Positions 17,992-26,537 of a stretch of 64,000 nucleotides of DNA are shown here, piece after piece. Position 1 is the first letter of the stretch. Every line of letters starts with the position of its first letter. The notes under the pieces were generated by a model. It ran no database searches, was not told the DNA's origin, and worked only from the letters and a program-made list of their open reading frames with translations. The position numbers and the translations under genes were made by a program. Source of the stretch: Nocardia cyriacigeorgica (lineage in GTDB: Bacteria; Actinomycetota; Actinomycetes; Mycobacteriales; Mycobacteriaceae); NCBI RefSeq assembly GCF_010868145.1, contig NZ_JAAGUY010000009.1, positions 124,001 to 188,000 of the forward strand, given 5' to 3'.

Positions 17992-18870
17992 GTGGTCAAC
18001 TTCTCGCAGGAGTCGCTGGTCGCCGGGACGGATGAGGACGACGATCTCGATCCGATCGTCGTCGATCTGAACGTCGACGCGGCGTTGGTGCTGCAATCAC
18101 TGGTCGGCATCGAAGCCTATCCGCTGGTGCTGGCCCTGCTGCCCAACATCTACGACGAAGACGACCACGCACGTGTTCACGCGGTCGTCCTCGACCAGCT
18201 CGCCGAGGCGGGCATCGTCGAGGACGGCCGCGTATTGCCCGTGGTGGCGCGGTGGCTGCAGTGTCTGTACCGGCCGGATACCGAACTGGCTGTCCGGGTG
18301 GTCGACACCGGTTTCGGCGGCGAATCGCAAGCGATGCTTCGGATGTCGCTGGTGCGCCAGGGCAACGCTCATGTGCTGGCGGCGCGTAACGATGATCATG
18401 TGACCATCCAGTCGGTGTTTCATGAGGGCGACGGTCTGGAGACCCTCGCTGCCGCGGTGTCGGCGGCTATCGGTCCCCGGCCAGCGGTGCAATTCGAACC
18501 GCTCACGGCCACTGTCGAGCAGCTCAACGATGTGCCCGCCGATCAGACGGAACGCCGCCAGGTGCTGCTCGAACTGGGCGCGCACCGGCAGACCGCCGGA
18601 GTGCTCAGCCGGGTGCTCGACGAGGTGGTTCGCCGGACCGAGATCGTGATGTTCGAGTATCACGACGGTGGCACGGCGGAGCCCAAAGTGAGTGCCAATG
18701 TGCTCGATACACCGTCGGGCCGGATCGTCGTGACGCCGAGCGTCGCGATGGACGGTCAGTTGTGGTGCACTTATCTGCCCGGCGATGACGCGGCGGTGCA
18801 CGCTGCGGTCGCGGCGCTCGTCGAATTGTTGCCCGGTCGCAGTTGGTTCGATACCTCCCGCGCCAATTGA
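17992..18870 (+). CDS. espG: ESX chaperone EspG
   Basis: 292 residues from GTG 17992, 17 bp after the esx gene. Features match EspG: an N-terminal acidic strand, a VALQ-like helical segment (VLQSLVGIEAYPLVLALLPNIYD), a central beta-sheet with R..V.R.G..HVLAAR, a QTERRQVLLELGAHRQTAGVL helix, and a C-terminal GRIVVTPSVAMDGQLWCTYLPGDDAAVHAAVAALVELLP segment. EspG binds the tip of PPE proteins in the cytosol and is released by EccA. Its presence, together with PE/PPE and EccA, completes the substrate-delivery set of this locus. Confidence 0.9.
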   Translation: MVNFSQESLVAGTDEDDDLDPIVVDLNVDAALVLQSLVGIEAYPLVLALLPNIYDEDDHARVHAVVLDQLAEAGIVEDGRVLPVVARWLQCLYRPDTELAVRVVDTGFGGESQAMLRMSLVRQGNAHVLAARNDDHVTIQSVFHEGDGLETLAAAVSAAIGPRPAVQFEPLTATVEQLNDVPADQTERRQVLLELGAHRQTAGVLSRVLDEVVRRTEIVMFEYHDGGTAEPKVSANVLDTPSGRIVVTPSVAMDGQLWCTYLPGDDAAVHAAVAALVELLPGRSWFDTSRAN

Positions 18871-18904
18871 CCGTCCCAAGTGAGGTTTTCGAGAGGACGT
18901 ACAA

Positions 18905-20422
18905 ATGAACCGCGCACCGACCACCAACGGTCATTCGGCAGAGTCGGCAAGGGCTCGTGGCGGCTATGACGCCTACTTCTCCCAGCAGCTGGACAGGCCG
19001 GTGACCCCGGCTGCCGAGTCCGGCGCGGGTACCTCCAGCGGCGCTGCGCCGCAACCGCCGGCGACGACGCCGCAGACTTCACCACCGCAATCGAGTGCCT
19101 CGGCACCACAATCAAACGCTTCGGCACCCCAACCGAGCGCTGCGGCCGCGCCGCCGAACGCTTCCGGCCCCCAACCGGTCGGTAGCGACACCGGCCCGGC
19201 GCCCTCGGTGACGACATCCGCGTCGACCAGTTCCCTGTCGATGCCATCGAGCGATGTGCCGCCGAGCCCTGCTGCGCCCTCCGCGGCTGTGCCTGCGTAC
19301 TCGGGACAGCTGCCACCGCAGGCCATGCCCGCGCAACCGGGCCACGTTCCGGCGCAGCCCCTCCCGATGGACGGCGCACACGGTGATCCGGCAAGCGGCC
19401 AACAGGCGAAATGGGTGCCCGACCGCATCGAAGTAGGCGACCAGTCCCGGGTGGAAGTGCTTCCGGTCGCGTTGACCTCGATCGAGCTGCTGTCCAACAT
19501 CTCGGCGGCCAGGCAAGCCCAGCTGCGTTCCAACAGCGGCATGCGCGGCGCGTTGAACAAAGTGGGGTTCAACCTCGGTCTCTCACCCGCCGAACAGCGC
19601 ACCGAGGATCGGCGCGGTCGGATCCGCCGCCAGCTCAACAGCACCTATCAGATCGCCATGCTGAGTGTGAAGGGCGGCGTCGGCCGTACGACGACCACGG
19701 CGACACTCGGTTCGACCTTCGCGTCATTGCGGCCCGATCGGGTTGTCGCTATCGACGCCAACCCGGATTTCGGTGACCTCTCCACCCGCACCGTGCGCCA
19801 TCCGTATGGTCTCACGCTGCGCGAGCTCGCCCGCGACCCCAATCTGTCGGCGTTCTCCGCGGTGCAGTCCTATACATCGATCAACTCGTCGAACCTCGCG
19901 GTACTCGCCTCCCCGTGGACGACCGAAGCCAACGAGGCGTTGTCCGGCCACGAGTACGGCACCGGTGTGGAGATCCTGCGCCGCCACTACAACCTGCTCA
20001 TGGTCGACTGCGGCACCGGAGTTCTGGACTCCGCCACCAGGACGGTGCTGCAGACCAGTGACGCCGTCGTCGTGGTGACCCCGGCCACGGTCGGTGGCGT
20101 GACCGGAGCGGTCGCCACCCTCAACTGGCTCAGCACCCACGGCCTGGATCGGCTGATCGCCAAGTCGATCGTGGCCATCGTGCACCATCAGCCGCTCAAA
20201 CCGACCGTCGACGTCGAGGCAATCGAGAACCTCTTCGCCACGGCGCAGCGGCCCACCTGCACGCTGCCCTACGACCCGCACCTGGCCGAAGGCGGCGAGA
20301 TCGATCTGCGTCTCGTCGCCAAGGAGACCAAGCTCGCTTTCGAGGAACTGGCGGCCGCGCTGGCCGATGACTTCCCGACTCATCTCGCCGGGGATCCCGG
20401 CCATCACGGAGGGTGGCGATGA
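18905..20422 (+). CDS. MinD/ParA-type ATPase, EspI-like
   Basis: 505 residues. Residues 1-175 are Pro/Ser/Ala/Gln-rich and disordered. A basic segment (LRSNSGMRGALNKVGFNLGLSPAEQRTEDRRGRIRRQL) precedes a MinD-type ATPase with the deviant Walker A KGGVGRTT at 256-263 and a VVAIDANPDFGDLS motif. This is the layout of EspI, the cytosolic ATPase of mycobacterial ESX-1 and ESX-2. It lies between espG and eccD and overlaps eccD by 4 bp (ATGA). ESX-3 clusters of M. tuberculosis lack this gene, so its presence here makes the locus mixed in type. A role in sensing energy state or gating secretion is inferred from EspI. Confidence 0.85.
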   Translation: MNRAPTTNGHSAESARARGGYDAYFSQQLDRPVTPAAESGAGTSSGAAPQPPATTPQTSPPQSSASAPQSNASAPQPSAAAAPPNASGPQPVGSDTGPAPSVTTSASTSSLSMPSSDVPPSPAAPSAAVPAYSGQLPPQAMPAQPGHVPAQPLPMDGAHGDPASGQQAKWVPDRIEVGDQSRVEVLPVALTSIELLSNISAARQAQLRSNSGMRGALNKVGFNLGLSPAEQRTEDRRGRIRRQLNSTYQIAMLSVKGGVGRTTTTATLGSTFASLRPDRVVAIDANPDFGDLSTRTVRHPYGLTLRELARDPNLSAFSAVQSYTSINSSNLAVLASPWTTEANEALSGHEYGTGVEILRRHYNLLMVDCGTGVLDSATRTVLQTSDAVVVVTPATVGGVTGAVATLNWLSTHGLDRLIAKSIVAIVHHQPLKPTVDVEAIENLFATAQRPTCTLPYDPHLAEGGEIDLRLVAKETKLAFEELAAALADDFPTHLAGDPGHHGGWR

Positions 20423-21957
20423 CCACTGTTGTTGCGCCACCGTCGAACTCGGCTCAAGCCAATGCGGCGCAACCGCCCGCTGAAGTCGCGCGGGCCCGGA
20501 TCGCGGTACTGATCGCCAGCTATCAGGTCGACGTGGTGGTCCCGACGAAGTTCACCATCGAGACCTTCATCGACGATCTGCTGGTCGTCCTGGCCGCGGC
20601 CATCGACGACGACACGGTCGACTTCACCCCGTCGACCGGGCAGTGGAGCCTTGGGCGCCCGGGCGAGCCGGCGATGCCGCGCTGGCGCACCCTGGCCGAC
20701 CACGATGTCGTCGACGGCGCGGTGCTGATGTTGTCGGTGGTCGAATCGGCCGAGGTGTTCACCCCGGTCGTCGAGGACATCACCGACGCGTTGGCCTTGA
20801 TCAACGAGCGCGAGTTCGCGGAGTTCGACGCGCGCGCCGCCGCGGTGGTCGGGCTGGCCGTGCTCGGCGCTGGGGCCACAGCGGTCGCGGCGCTGCTGTC
20901 GTGGTCGTGGACCCGGACCGGGTCTGTGTGGTGGTGCGCACTGCCTGCGCTGTTGCTCGGCATGATCTGTTTGGGTGCCGCGGTGCGCTCGCGCGGCGGC
21001 GAAGGCGCGGCACGGATCTGTCTCGGCTTGTCGCTGGCCGCGCTGCCCCTGCTGTTCGCCGGTGCCGCAATGCTGGTCCCGCCTGCCTATGGTGAGCCCG
21101 GCCCGTTCTCCGCGGCCAATGTCGCCGCAGGGGCGGTGGTGGCAGCCGTCGCCGCGGCCGCCATGATCCGGCTGACCGGGCTCGGTATCGCCACCTTGAT
21201 GGCGGTGACCGTGCTCGGCATATCGCTCACCGCGGCCGCCTTGCCGATGACTTACTCCGATCTGCACATGCGTCAGGTGTCGAGTGGGGCGGTGTTCGTC
21301 GGCCTCATCCTGCTGACGTTGGCGCCGCGGCTGGCCGTGGTGATCGCGCGGATCCGGCCACCGGACCTGCCCGACCCGGGTAACGAGGTCGCGCCGTCGA
21401 CGCTGACCGGGATCTTCGACGCCGAATCCGGTGGCGACGGTGAACAGGACCAGGCCGAGGACTCCGAGCGCGCCGACCAGGCGGACCGAGGGATCGAAAG
21501 CAGGGCACGGCTCGCGGTCACCAGCCTGCGTGGGCTCATCGCCGCGATCTCGACCGTGCTCGCGGTCGGCTCGGTGATCACCGCTGCGGTCAGCCCGGGC
21601 GGGATCCGCGAGATCATCATGGCCGGCGCGGTGGCGGTGTTGCTGGTGATGCGGTCACGGTGGTATCCCGATCTGGTCCAGGCGATCGCGCTGGTGTCGG
21701 CGGCGGCGGTCACCGTGATCGGTGTCGGCTGGGTACTGGTCGGCGCGTATCAGACCGCGCCTGCGCGGCTGGTCGTTGTCGCGGTGATCGCGGTGGCCGC
21801 GATGGCCGGATGTGTTGCCGCGGTGCGATTGCCGGGCAAGCGGCTGTCGCCTCCGACGCGACGCGTCATCGACCTCATCGAGTACGCCCACATCCTGGTC
21901 GTGCCGATCATCGCCTTCTGGATCATGGGTATCTACACCGCTATGCGGGGGATCTGA
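20419..21957 (+). CDS. eccD: ESX membrane channel protein EccD
   Basis: 512 residues; ATG 20419 overlaps the previous stop and has GGAGGG 5 nt upstream. Residues ~25-110 are the ubiquitin-like domain (ARIAVLIASYQVDVVVPTKFTIETFIDDL...). About eleven transmembrane helices follow, with a long acidic cytosolic loop near residues 315-370 (PPDLPDPGNEVAPS... DGEQDQAEDSERADQADR). EccD is the most hydrophobic part of the EccBCDE core and lines the membrane assembly as a dimer per subunit. Its TGA overlaps the mycP ATG. Confidence 0.95.
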   Translation: MTTVVAPPSNSAQANAAQPPAEVARARIAVLIASYQVDVVVPTKFTIETFIDDLLVVLAAAIDDDTVDFTPSTGQWSLGRPGEPAMPRWRTLADHDVVDGAVLMLSVVESAEVFTPVVEDITDALALINEREFAEFDARAAAVVGLAVLGAGATAVAALLSWSWTRTGSVWWCALPALLLGMICLGAAVRSRGGEGAARICLGLSLAALPLLFAGAAMLVPPAYGEPGPFSAANVAAGAVVAAVAAAAMIRLTGLGIATLMAVTVLGISLTAAALPMTYSDLHMRQVSSGAVFVGLILLTLAPRLAVVIARIRPPDLPDPGNEVAPSTLTGIFDAESGGDGEQDQAEDSERADQADRGIESRARLAVTSLRGLIAAISTVLAVGSVITAAVSPGGIREIIMAGAVAVLLVMRSRWYPDLVQAIALVSAAAVTVIGVGWVLVGAYQTAPARLVVVAVIAVAAMAGCVAAVRLPGKRLSPPTRRVIDLIEYAHILVVPIIAFWIMGIYTAMRGI

Positions 21958-23318
21958 TGGGACTTGGACGCCTCGCCGTTGCGGGGCTGGCCGGGCTCAT
22001 GCTCGCGATCGCGGCAGGCCCCGCCGCAGCCGTGCAACCGCCGGAGGCGGTCGTCGGGCCGCCGCCACCGGACGAACCGCCCGGGCCCGAATTCCCGACC
22101 AAACAGGACAAGGCCTGCCTGGCGACCGGTGTGCTACCCGACAGTGATCTGTCCCAGGTGCCGCCACCGGATCTGGCATTGGACCTGTCGGCCGCACGCG
22201 CGTTGAGCCGCGGCACCGGGGTGACCGTGGCCGTGATCGATACCGGGGTACAACCGAACCCGCGGCTGCCAACGGTGGTCGGCGGTGGCGACTACGTGAC
22301 CGCCGGTGGCGACGGCCTGTCCGATTGTGACGCGCACGGCACCCTGATCGCGGGCATCATCGGCGCTGCGGCTGATCCCGCCGACGCCTTCGTCGGTGTG
22401 GCGCCGGAAGCCAAGATCCTCTCCATTCGCTACCGTTCGGGTGCGTTCCGCCCCGAGTTGCCAAGTAACGCCGGTCCGGGGCAGCAGCAACTGGCCATCG
22501 AGGTCCGCGCACTGGCGCGCGCCATCGTGCGAGCCGCGAATCTGGGCGCGGGTGTGATCACCGTGTCACTGCCGATCTGCGTTCCCGTCGACGCACCGGT
22601 CGACCACGCGGTACTCGCGGCGGCCGTCGGATACGCCACCCAGGTTCGCGGCTCGTTGATCGTGGCAGGCGCGGGGAACGCAGGCGGCAACGGCTGCCAG
22701 CAGAACCCGGGTATGGATCCGGGCAATCCCGCCGACGAACGGAATTGGTCCGGCGTGCAGACCATCTCGACGCCGGGCTGGTACAGCCCGACGGTGCTGA
22801 CCGTCGGCTTCAGTACCGCGACCGGGACACCGATGCCGGATTCGTTGACCGGCCCGTGGATATCAGTGTCCGCGCCGGGCACCGGCATCGAGTCGGTCGG
22901 TCCGGGTGGGACCGGCCTGATCAACGGTGTCGGAGATCCAGGGAAACTGGTGCCGGTGGCCGGTGCGTCGTTCGCGGCCGCTTACGTCAGCGGCGTCGCG
23001 GCGCTGTTGCGTTCACGATTCCCGAACGAGACTCCCGCGGAGATCATCGCTCGGTTACAAGCAGCTGCCCACGAACCGGCACGCGGGATCGATAATGCCG
23101 TCGGTGCCGGAATGATCGATCCGGTGGCGGCGCTGTCCTACCGCACCCCGCCGCAACCACCTGCCGGTCTGTTCCAGGCAGGGCCGTTGCGGATGCCTGA
23201 TCCGCCCCGCGCCGACGATGCACGTCCGGCGGTGACAGCGACGATCGTCGTTGTGGTCGCTGTGCTCCTCGGAGCCGCAGCCACATACGCAGGCAACGCG
23301 ACCCGGAGGCGGCGTTGA
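21957..23318 (+). CDS. mycP: ESX subtilisin-like protease mycosin MycP
   Basis: 453 residues from ATG 21957, overlapping the eccD stop. A signal peptide (LAVAGLAGLMLAIAAGPAAA) leads into a Pro-rich spacer and the S8 protease domain. Catalytic residues are Asp95 (VAVIDTGV), His127 (CDAHGTLIAGI) and Ser338 (VAGASFAAAYVSGVAALL). A C-terminal transmembrane helix (TIVVVVAVLLGAAATYAG) is followed by a basic cytosolic tail. Mycosins anchor on the periplasmic side of the ESX complex, stabilise it and process some substrates. The gene end overlaps the eccE start. Confidence 0.96.
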   Translation: MGLGRLAVAGLAGLMLAIAAGPAAAVQPPEAVVGPPPPDEPPGPEFPTKQDKACLATGVLPDSDLSQVPPPDLALDLSAARALSRGTGVTVAVIDTGVQPNPRLPTVVGGGDYVTAGGDGLSDCDAHGTLIAGIIGAAADPADAFVGVAPEAKILSIRYRSGAFRPELPSNAGPGQQQLAIEVRALARAIVRAANLGAGVITVSLPICVPVDAPVDHAVLAAAVGYATQVRGSLIVAGAGNAGGNGCQQNPGMDPGNPADERNWSGVQTISTPGWYSPTVLTVGFSTATGTPMPDSLTGPWISVSAPGTGIESVGPGGTGLINGVGDPGKLVPVAGASFAAAYVSGVAALLRSRFPNETPAEIIARLQAAAHEPARGIDNAVGAGMIDPVAALSYRTPPQPPAGLFQAGPLRMPDPPRADDARPAVTATIVVVVAVLLGAAATYAGNATRRRR

Positions 23319-25018
23319 GATTTCCCAGTGTTCGCGTCGGCGGCGCCGAACGCGTTCCGTTCGCGGTGCTCGCCATCGGCGGCAGCCCCGGCCTGGTTGC
23401 GCTCTCTGCGCGGACGCCGTGGTGGGTCGGAGCGAGCGTGGTCACCGTCCTGTTGGTGACTGTCACCGTCCGCGTCAACGGCCGCACCTCGGTGCGGTGG
23501 TTGCTGGACTGGGTGGAGTACCGGTTCGGCCGCGCACGGCGGGCGGCCGAACTCGTCACGGTGGCGCAATTGCAGGACGTGCAGACCCCCAGCGGCATCT
23601 GCGGCATCCGGGCCTCTGAGACAACGTTGATCGCGATGATCCAGCTCGCACCCGATCTGGACCTGCCGACAGTGATCGCGGACAAGACCATCTACACCGA
23701 AGACACCGTCCCGGTCGACGCGTTGGTCTCGATGCTCGACCATTACGGCGTCGCCGTCGACATCGACATCGTCACCACCGGACAGCGGGTGCGGCCAACC
23801 GGCAGCTACAGCATGCTCTACGACCAGCTGATCGGAACGCACGCGGTGGTGGGTGACCGGCTGACCTGGTTGGTGGTGCGGCTGGATCAGCAACGCAACC
23901 TCGATGTGCTGGCGCGGCGCGGGCCGTGCGCGGTGGTGGCGCCGAAAGCGCTGGCCGCGGCCGCGCTGCGGATCGCGGGGCGCCTGCGTGAACGCGGGAT
24001 TCAAGCACATGCGCTCCCCGCCGTGGCCCTGCGCGATGCCACTCGGCTGCTGCACGCGGGCGTCGAACTCTCGGATCTGCGCGAAACGTGGAGCACGATG
24101 GAATCCTCGGCGCCCGGGCGCTGCGTCACCAGCTTCCAGATCGACTGGACCCGGCTCGACGGCGCCGGGCTCGACGACTGTTGGTCCTGGAACAGCGGAC
24201 GGACAACGCTCGTGGTCGGCCTCACCGCTGACAGCGGTCCCCGCGCACTGGTCCGTTTCATCGGTCCACCCGTCGACCGGAAGGACCTCCCGGACTATCT
24301 GCGGCTGATCTCCGGCCGCCAGGCGAGCGCGCTACTGGCCTCGCTGCCGACGGAGCTGCCGATGGACGCATTGCCCGCCGAGGAAACCGGCAGCGATGTC
24401 GCGACGATCGACCAGCTGTGGGACCTTCCGATCGCCATCGGACCCAACGGGCAGATCCTCGGCGCGGTCAGCGGCCAGCCACGGCACACCCTCGCCCTGC
24501 CGTTGTTCGACCCCGCGCGCTACAACCCGCGCAGGCGGTCGATCGACGTTCGGGCGCAGCTGCCGGTGGCCCAGCAGATCCTGCTGCGCGCGACGGTGGT
24601 CGGCGCCGAGGTGGAGATTCACACGGCCAGACCGCAGCGGTGGCGCCAGCTCATCTCGGCCGTCGGCGATCCATCGACGCTTCGACTGGCCGAGGACGAC
24701 AACGGCTCCGGCCCGACGTCTACCGCCACCATCGCGGTATTCGATCAGGTGCCCGCACATGCGTCCGCGGCCCAGACCACGGTCACCATCTCCGATCCCG
24801 GTGTGCCGCGCAGACGGGCAGCGGATCTGGCGATCGACCAGGTGAGTGCCACCGCGGTGGACGTCAGCATTCCGATGCGTCGAGTGCGGGTCGATCTGAT
24901 CGAGCCGCGGGGCGAAACTCGCTACCTCGATGCCACGGACGTGCCGCCTCAGGCGGCGCCACCGGCAGGCTCCGAGGTGGCGTTGCTCGCCCCACCAGGT
25001 GGTCGTCGTGTCGGTTGA
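23315..25018 (+). CDS. eccE: ESX membrane protein EccE
   Basis: 567 residues from TTG 23315, which overlaps the mycP stop and has GGAGG 5 nt upstream; no better ATG/GTG lies nearby. Two N-terminal transmembrane segments (PFAVLAIGGSPGLVALSA; WWVGASVVTVLLVTVTVRV) are followed by a large periplasmic/cytosolic domain with RWLLDWVEYRFGRARRAAEL and DKTIYTEDTVPVDALVSMLDHYGV, typical of EccE. EccE sits at the outer edge of the EccBCDE complex. It is the last core gene. ESX-4 lacks EccE, which again marks this as a full system. Confidence 0.9.
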   Translation: MRFPSVRVGGAERVPFAVLAIGGSPGLVALSARTPWWVGASVVTVLLVTVTVRVNGRTSVRWLLDWVEYRFGRARRAAELVTVAQLQDVQTPSGICGIRASETTLIAMIQLAPDLDLPTVIADKTIYTEDTVPVDALVSMLDHYGVAVDIDIVTTGQRVRPTGSYSMLYDQLIGTHAVVGDRLTWLVVRLDQQRNLDVLARRGPCAVVAPKALAAAALRIAGRLRERGIQAHALPAVALRDATRLLHAGVELSDLRETWSTMESSAPGRCVTSFQIDWTRLDGAGLDDCWSWNSGRTTLVVGLTADSGPRALVRFIGPPVDRKDLPDYLRLISGRQASALLASLPTELPMDALPAEETGSDVATIDQLWDLPIAIGPNGQILGAVSGQPRHTLALPLFDPARYNPRRRSIDVRAQLPVAQQILLRATVVGAEVEIHTARPQRWRQLISAVGDPSTLRLAEDDNGSGPTSTATIAVFDQVPAHASAAQTTVTISDPGVPRRRAADLAIDQVSATAVDVSIPMRRVRVDLIEPRGETRYLDATDVPPQAAPPAGSEVALLAPPGGRRVG

Positions 25019-25045
25019 TCCGCGGAGAAGGTAGGGTCGCAGATC

Positions 25046-25381
25046 GTGGCAGCGGACTCCCGGTCGGATGTCGAATCCTCCCCTCAGTCGAACGACGCGG
25101 ACGAACTCACTCCGAGGCAGTCCGCGGCGGCGATATTCTCCAGCAAATTGTCGGAACTGATCGCCGAGTCGGTGGTCTCCACCGACGACGGATCCACGCG
25201 GTCGCTGACGTTGTACTCGCTCGCGCAGCACCTCGAGCTGGCCTATCCGGATGTACCGGTGTCCCAGTCGGGGCTGTACCGGCTCATCCATGGACAGGCC
25301 ATACCGAGGCTCGATCTGATCATCGCGCTGGCACGCGTATTCGACGTTCCGCCTGAGTATTTCGTCACCGCGGACAAGTAG
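25046..25381 (+). CDS. XRE-type DNA-binding regulator, EspR-like
   Basis: 111 residues from GTG 25046, 27 bp after eccE. After a ~30-residue acidic leader comes a helix (AAAIFSSKLSELIAESVV) and an HTH with an inserted strand/loop (YSLAQHLELAYPDVPVSQSGLYRLIHGQAIPRLDLIIALARVFDVPPEYF). The pattern SQSGLYRLIHGQ...PRLDLIIALARVFDVPPEYF resembles the recognition half of mycobacterial EspR-type XRE proteins (YLSQLRSGNRTNP...LANFFRIKAAYF). It probably controls this locus. Dyad A is a candidate target, but no direct link is visible in sequence. Confidence 0.75.
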   Translation: MAADSRSDVESSPQSNDADELTPRQSAAAIFSSKLSELIAESVVSTDDGSTRSLTLYSLAQHLELAYPDVPVSQSGLYRLIHGQAIPRLDLIIALARVFDVPPEYFVTADK

Positions 25382-25447
25382 CCCGGCCGTCGTCAGCTGT
25401 TCTCGGTGCCGGGAATAGCACCGGCTCGCGGGGACCTCGGACCCGGA

Positions 25448-25460
25448 TACCATCCGAGCA
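25448..25460 (+). promoter_or_regulatory. Possible leaderless promoter (-10 TACCAT)
   Basis: TACCAT at 25448-25453 ends 6 nt before the A of ATG 25460, and no ribosome site lies between. This fits a leaderless transcript and supports the ATG over the GTG at 25406. Confidence 0.35.
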
Positions 25461-26527
25461 TGCCCGCCGAGGATCCGGGAGATGTCTTCCTTCGAAACCG
25501 CGGCGCGGTGCTGGATGCCCTGCTGGCCGATCCCGCGCTCGGGTCATCCGGCGGCGGAATGGTCGCGGATCGTCCGGCATCTGCCGCCGCGGCAACCGGT
25601 AACACACCCGACCCCGCTGTCATGGCGGCGGTTGCCGCGTCGGCGGCAGAAGCCGCTGCCGACCGGTCCGGGCCGCGTCGACGCGGAGGTGACTCCAGCG
25701 CGAGCGATCGAATCAACGCGCTACTGAACGGCCAGTCATCGGACACCGGCTCGCACTCGGGGCTGGGGTCGGAATATGCCGGCGTGCCAGCGTCGCGATT
25801 GCGCGAATCGGCCGATAGCGAGAATTCGTCACGCTCTGAGGCTCCTGCTGCCGCCGAACGCCCCTCCGCGACGGCGGGCCGCCGTGGCGGAGCGGATCAG
25901 TTCGCCCGTGACCTCGTGACGCAGCTGCGCAAGCCCAAGGTGGCTCTCGCTGTGGCCGCCGGGCTCGCGGTCTTGCTGGTGTTGATGCTGGTGGTCAGCG
26001 GCGGGGAAGAACAGCCGAGCCAGCCGCAGGTCCTCACTCAGCCCGCCACCACCGCGCCCGAGCCCGCGCCCACCGGTCCCGCCCCGGGCGGCGTCATCGA
26101 GGTGCGCTCGGCGGTGTCGCAGTGTCCACCGGGCGGAACCGATGCGATGGACGCCTTCTCCGGCGAACCGGGCAAGGCCTGGTCGTGCGCGCGCTCCTAT
26201 CGGGTCGACGGTCAGATCATGCGGATCGATCTGGGCAAGACCTACGAGATCGAATCGATCGCGATCGTTCCGGGCTGGGACCATGTGGGGACCGACGGCG
26301 TCGATCAGTGGGCGAAATATCGCACGGTCAGCCGGGTGTCCTACCAATTCGACGACGAGGCCGCCACCGTCTACACCCAGGAGACCCTCGATCAGCGCAC
26401 TCTGGTGGAGACCAGGATCGACCCTCCGCTGCAGGCGTCGGAGATCGTGCTGACCGTGCTCGAATCCAACGGCTCCAGTTCTGTCAACACCACCGCCATC
26501 TCCTCCGTCGTGATCACCGGGCGGTGA
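25460..26527 (+). CDS. Single-pass membrane protein with C-terminal discoidin/NADase-type glycan-binding-like domain
   Basis: 355 residues from ATG 25460; GTG 25406 is an in-frame alternative. The N-terminal half is cytosolic and low-complexity, then Arg/Lys-rich (FARDLVTQLRKPK) before one transmembrane helix (VALAVAAGLAVLLVLMLVVSG). A Pro/Thr linker leads to a ~140-residue beta-sandwich: DAFSGEPGKAWSCARSYRVDGQIMRIDLGKTYEIESIAIVPGWDHV... with YRTVSRVSYQFDDEAATVYTQ. This resembles discoidin-like domains found in NADase-type glycan-binding proteins. The exposed domain would face the cell wall. It follows the ESX regulator and shares a possible operon with the zinc-ribbon protein downstream. Confidence 0.65.
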   Translation: MPAEDPGDVFLRNRGAVLDALLADPALGSSGGGMVADRPASAAAATGNTPDPAVMAAVAASAAEAAADRSGPRRRGGDSSASDRINALLNGQSSDTGSHSGLGSEYAGVPASRLRESADSENSSRSEAPAAAERPSATAGRRGGADQFARDLVTQLRKPKVALAVAAGLAVLLVLMLVVSGGEEQPSQPQVLTQPATTAPEPAPTGPAPGGVIEVRSAVSQCPPGGTDAMDAFSGEPGKAWSCARSYRVDGQIMRIDLGKTYEIESIAIVPGWDHVGTDGVDQWAKYRTVSRVSYQFDDEAATVYTQETLDQRTLVETRIDPPLQASEIVLTVLESNGSSSVNTTAISSVVITGR

Positions 26528-26537
26528 GTGTGCCATC

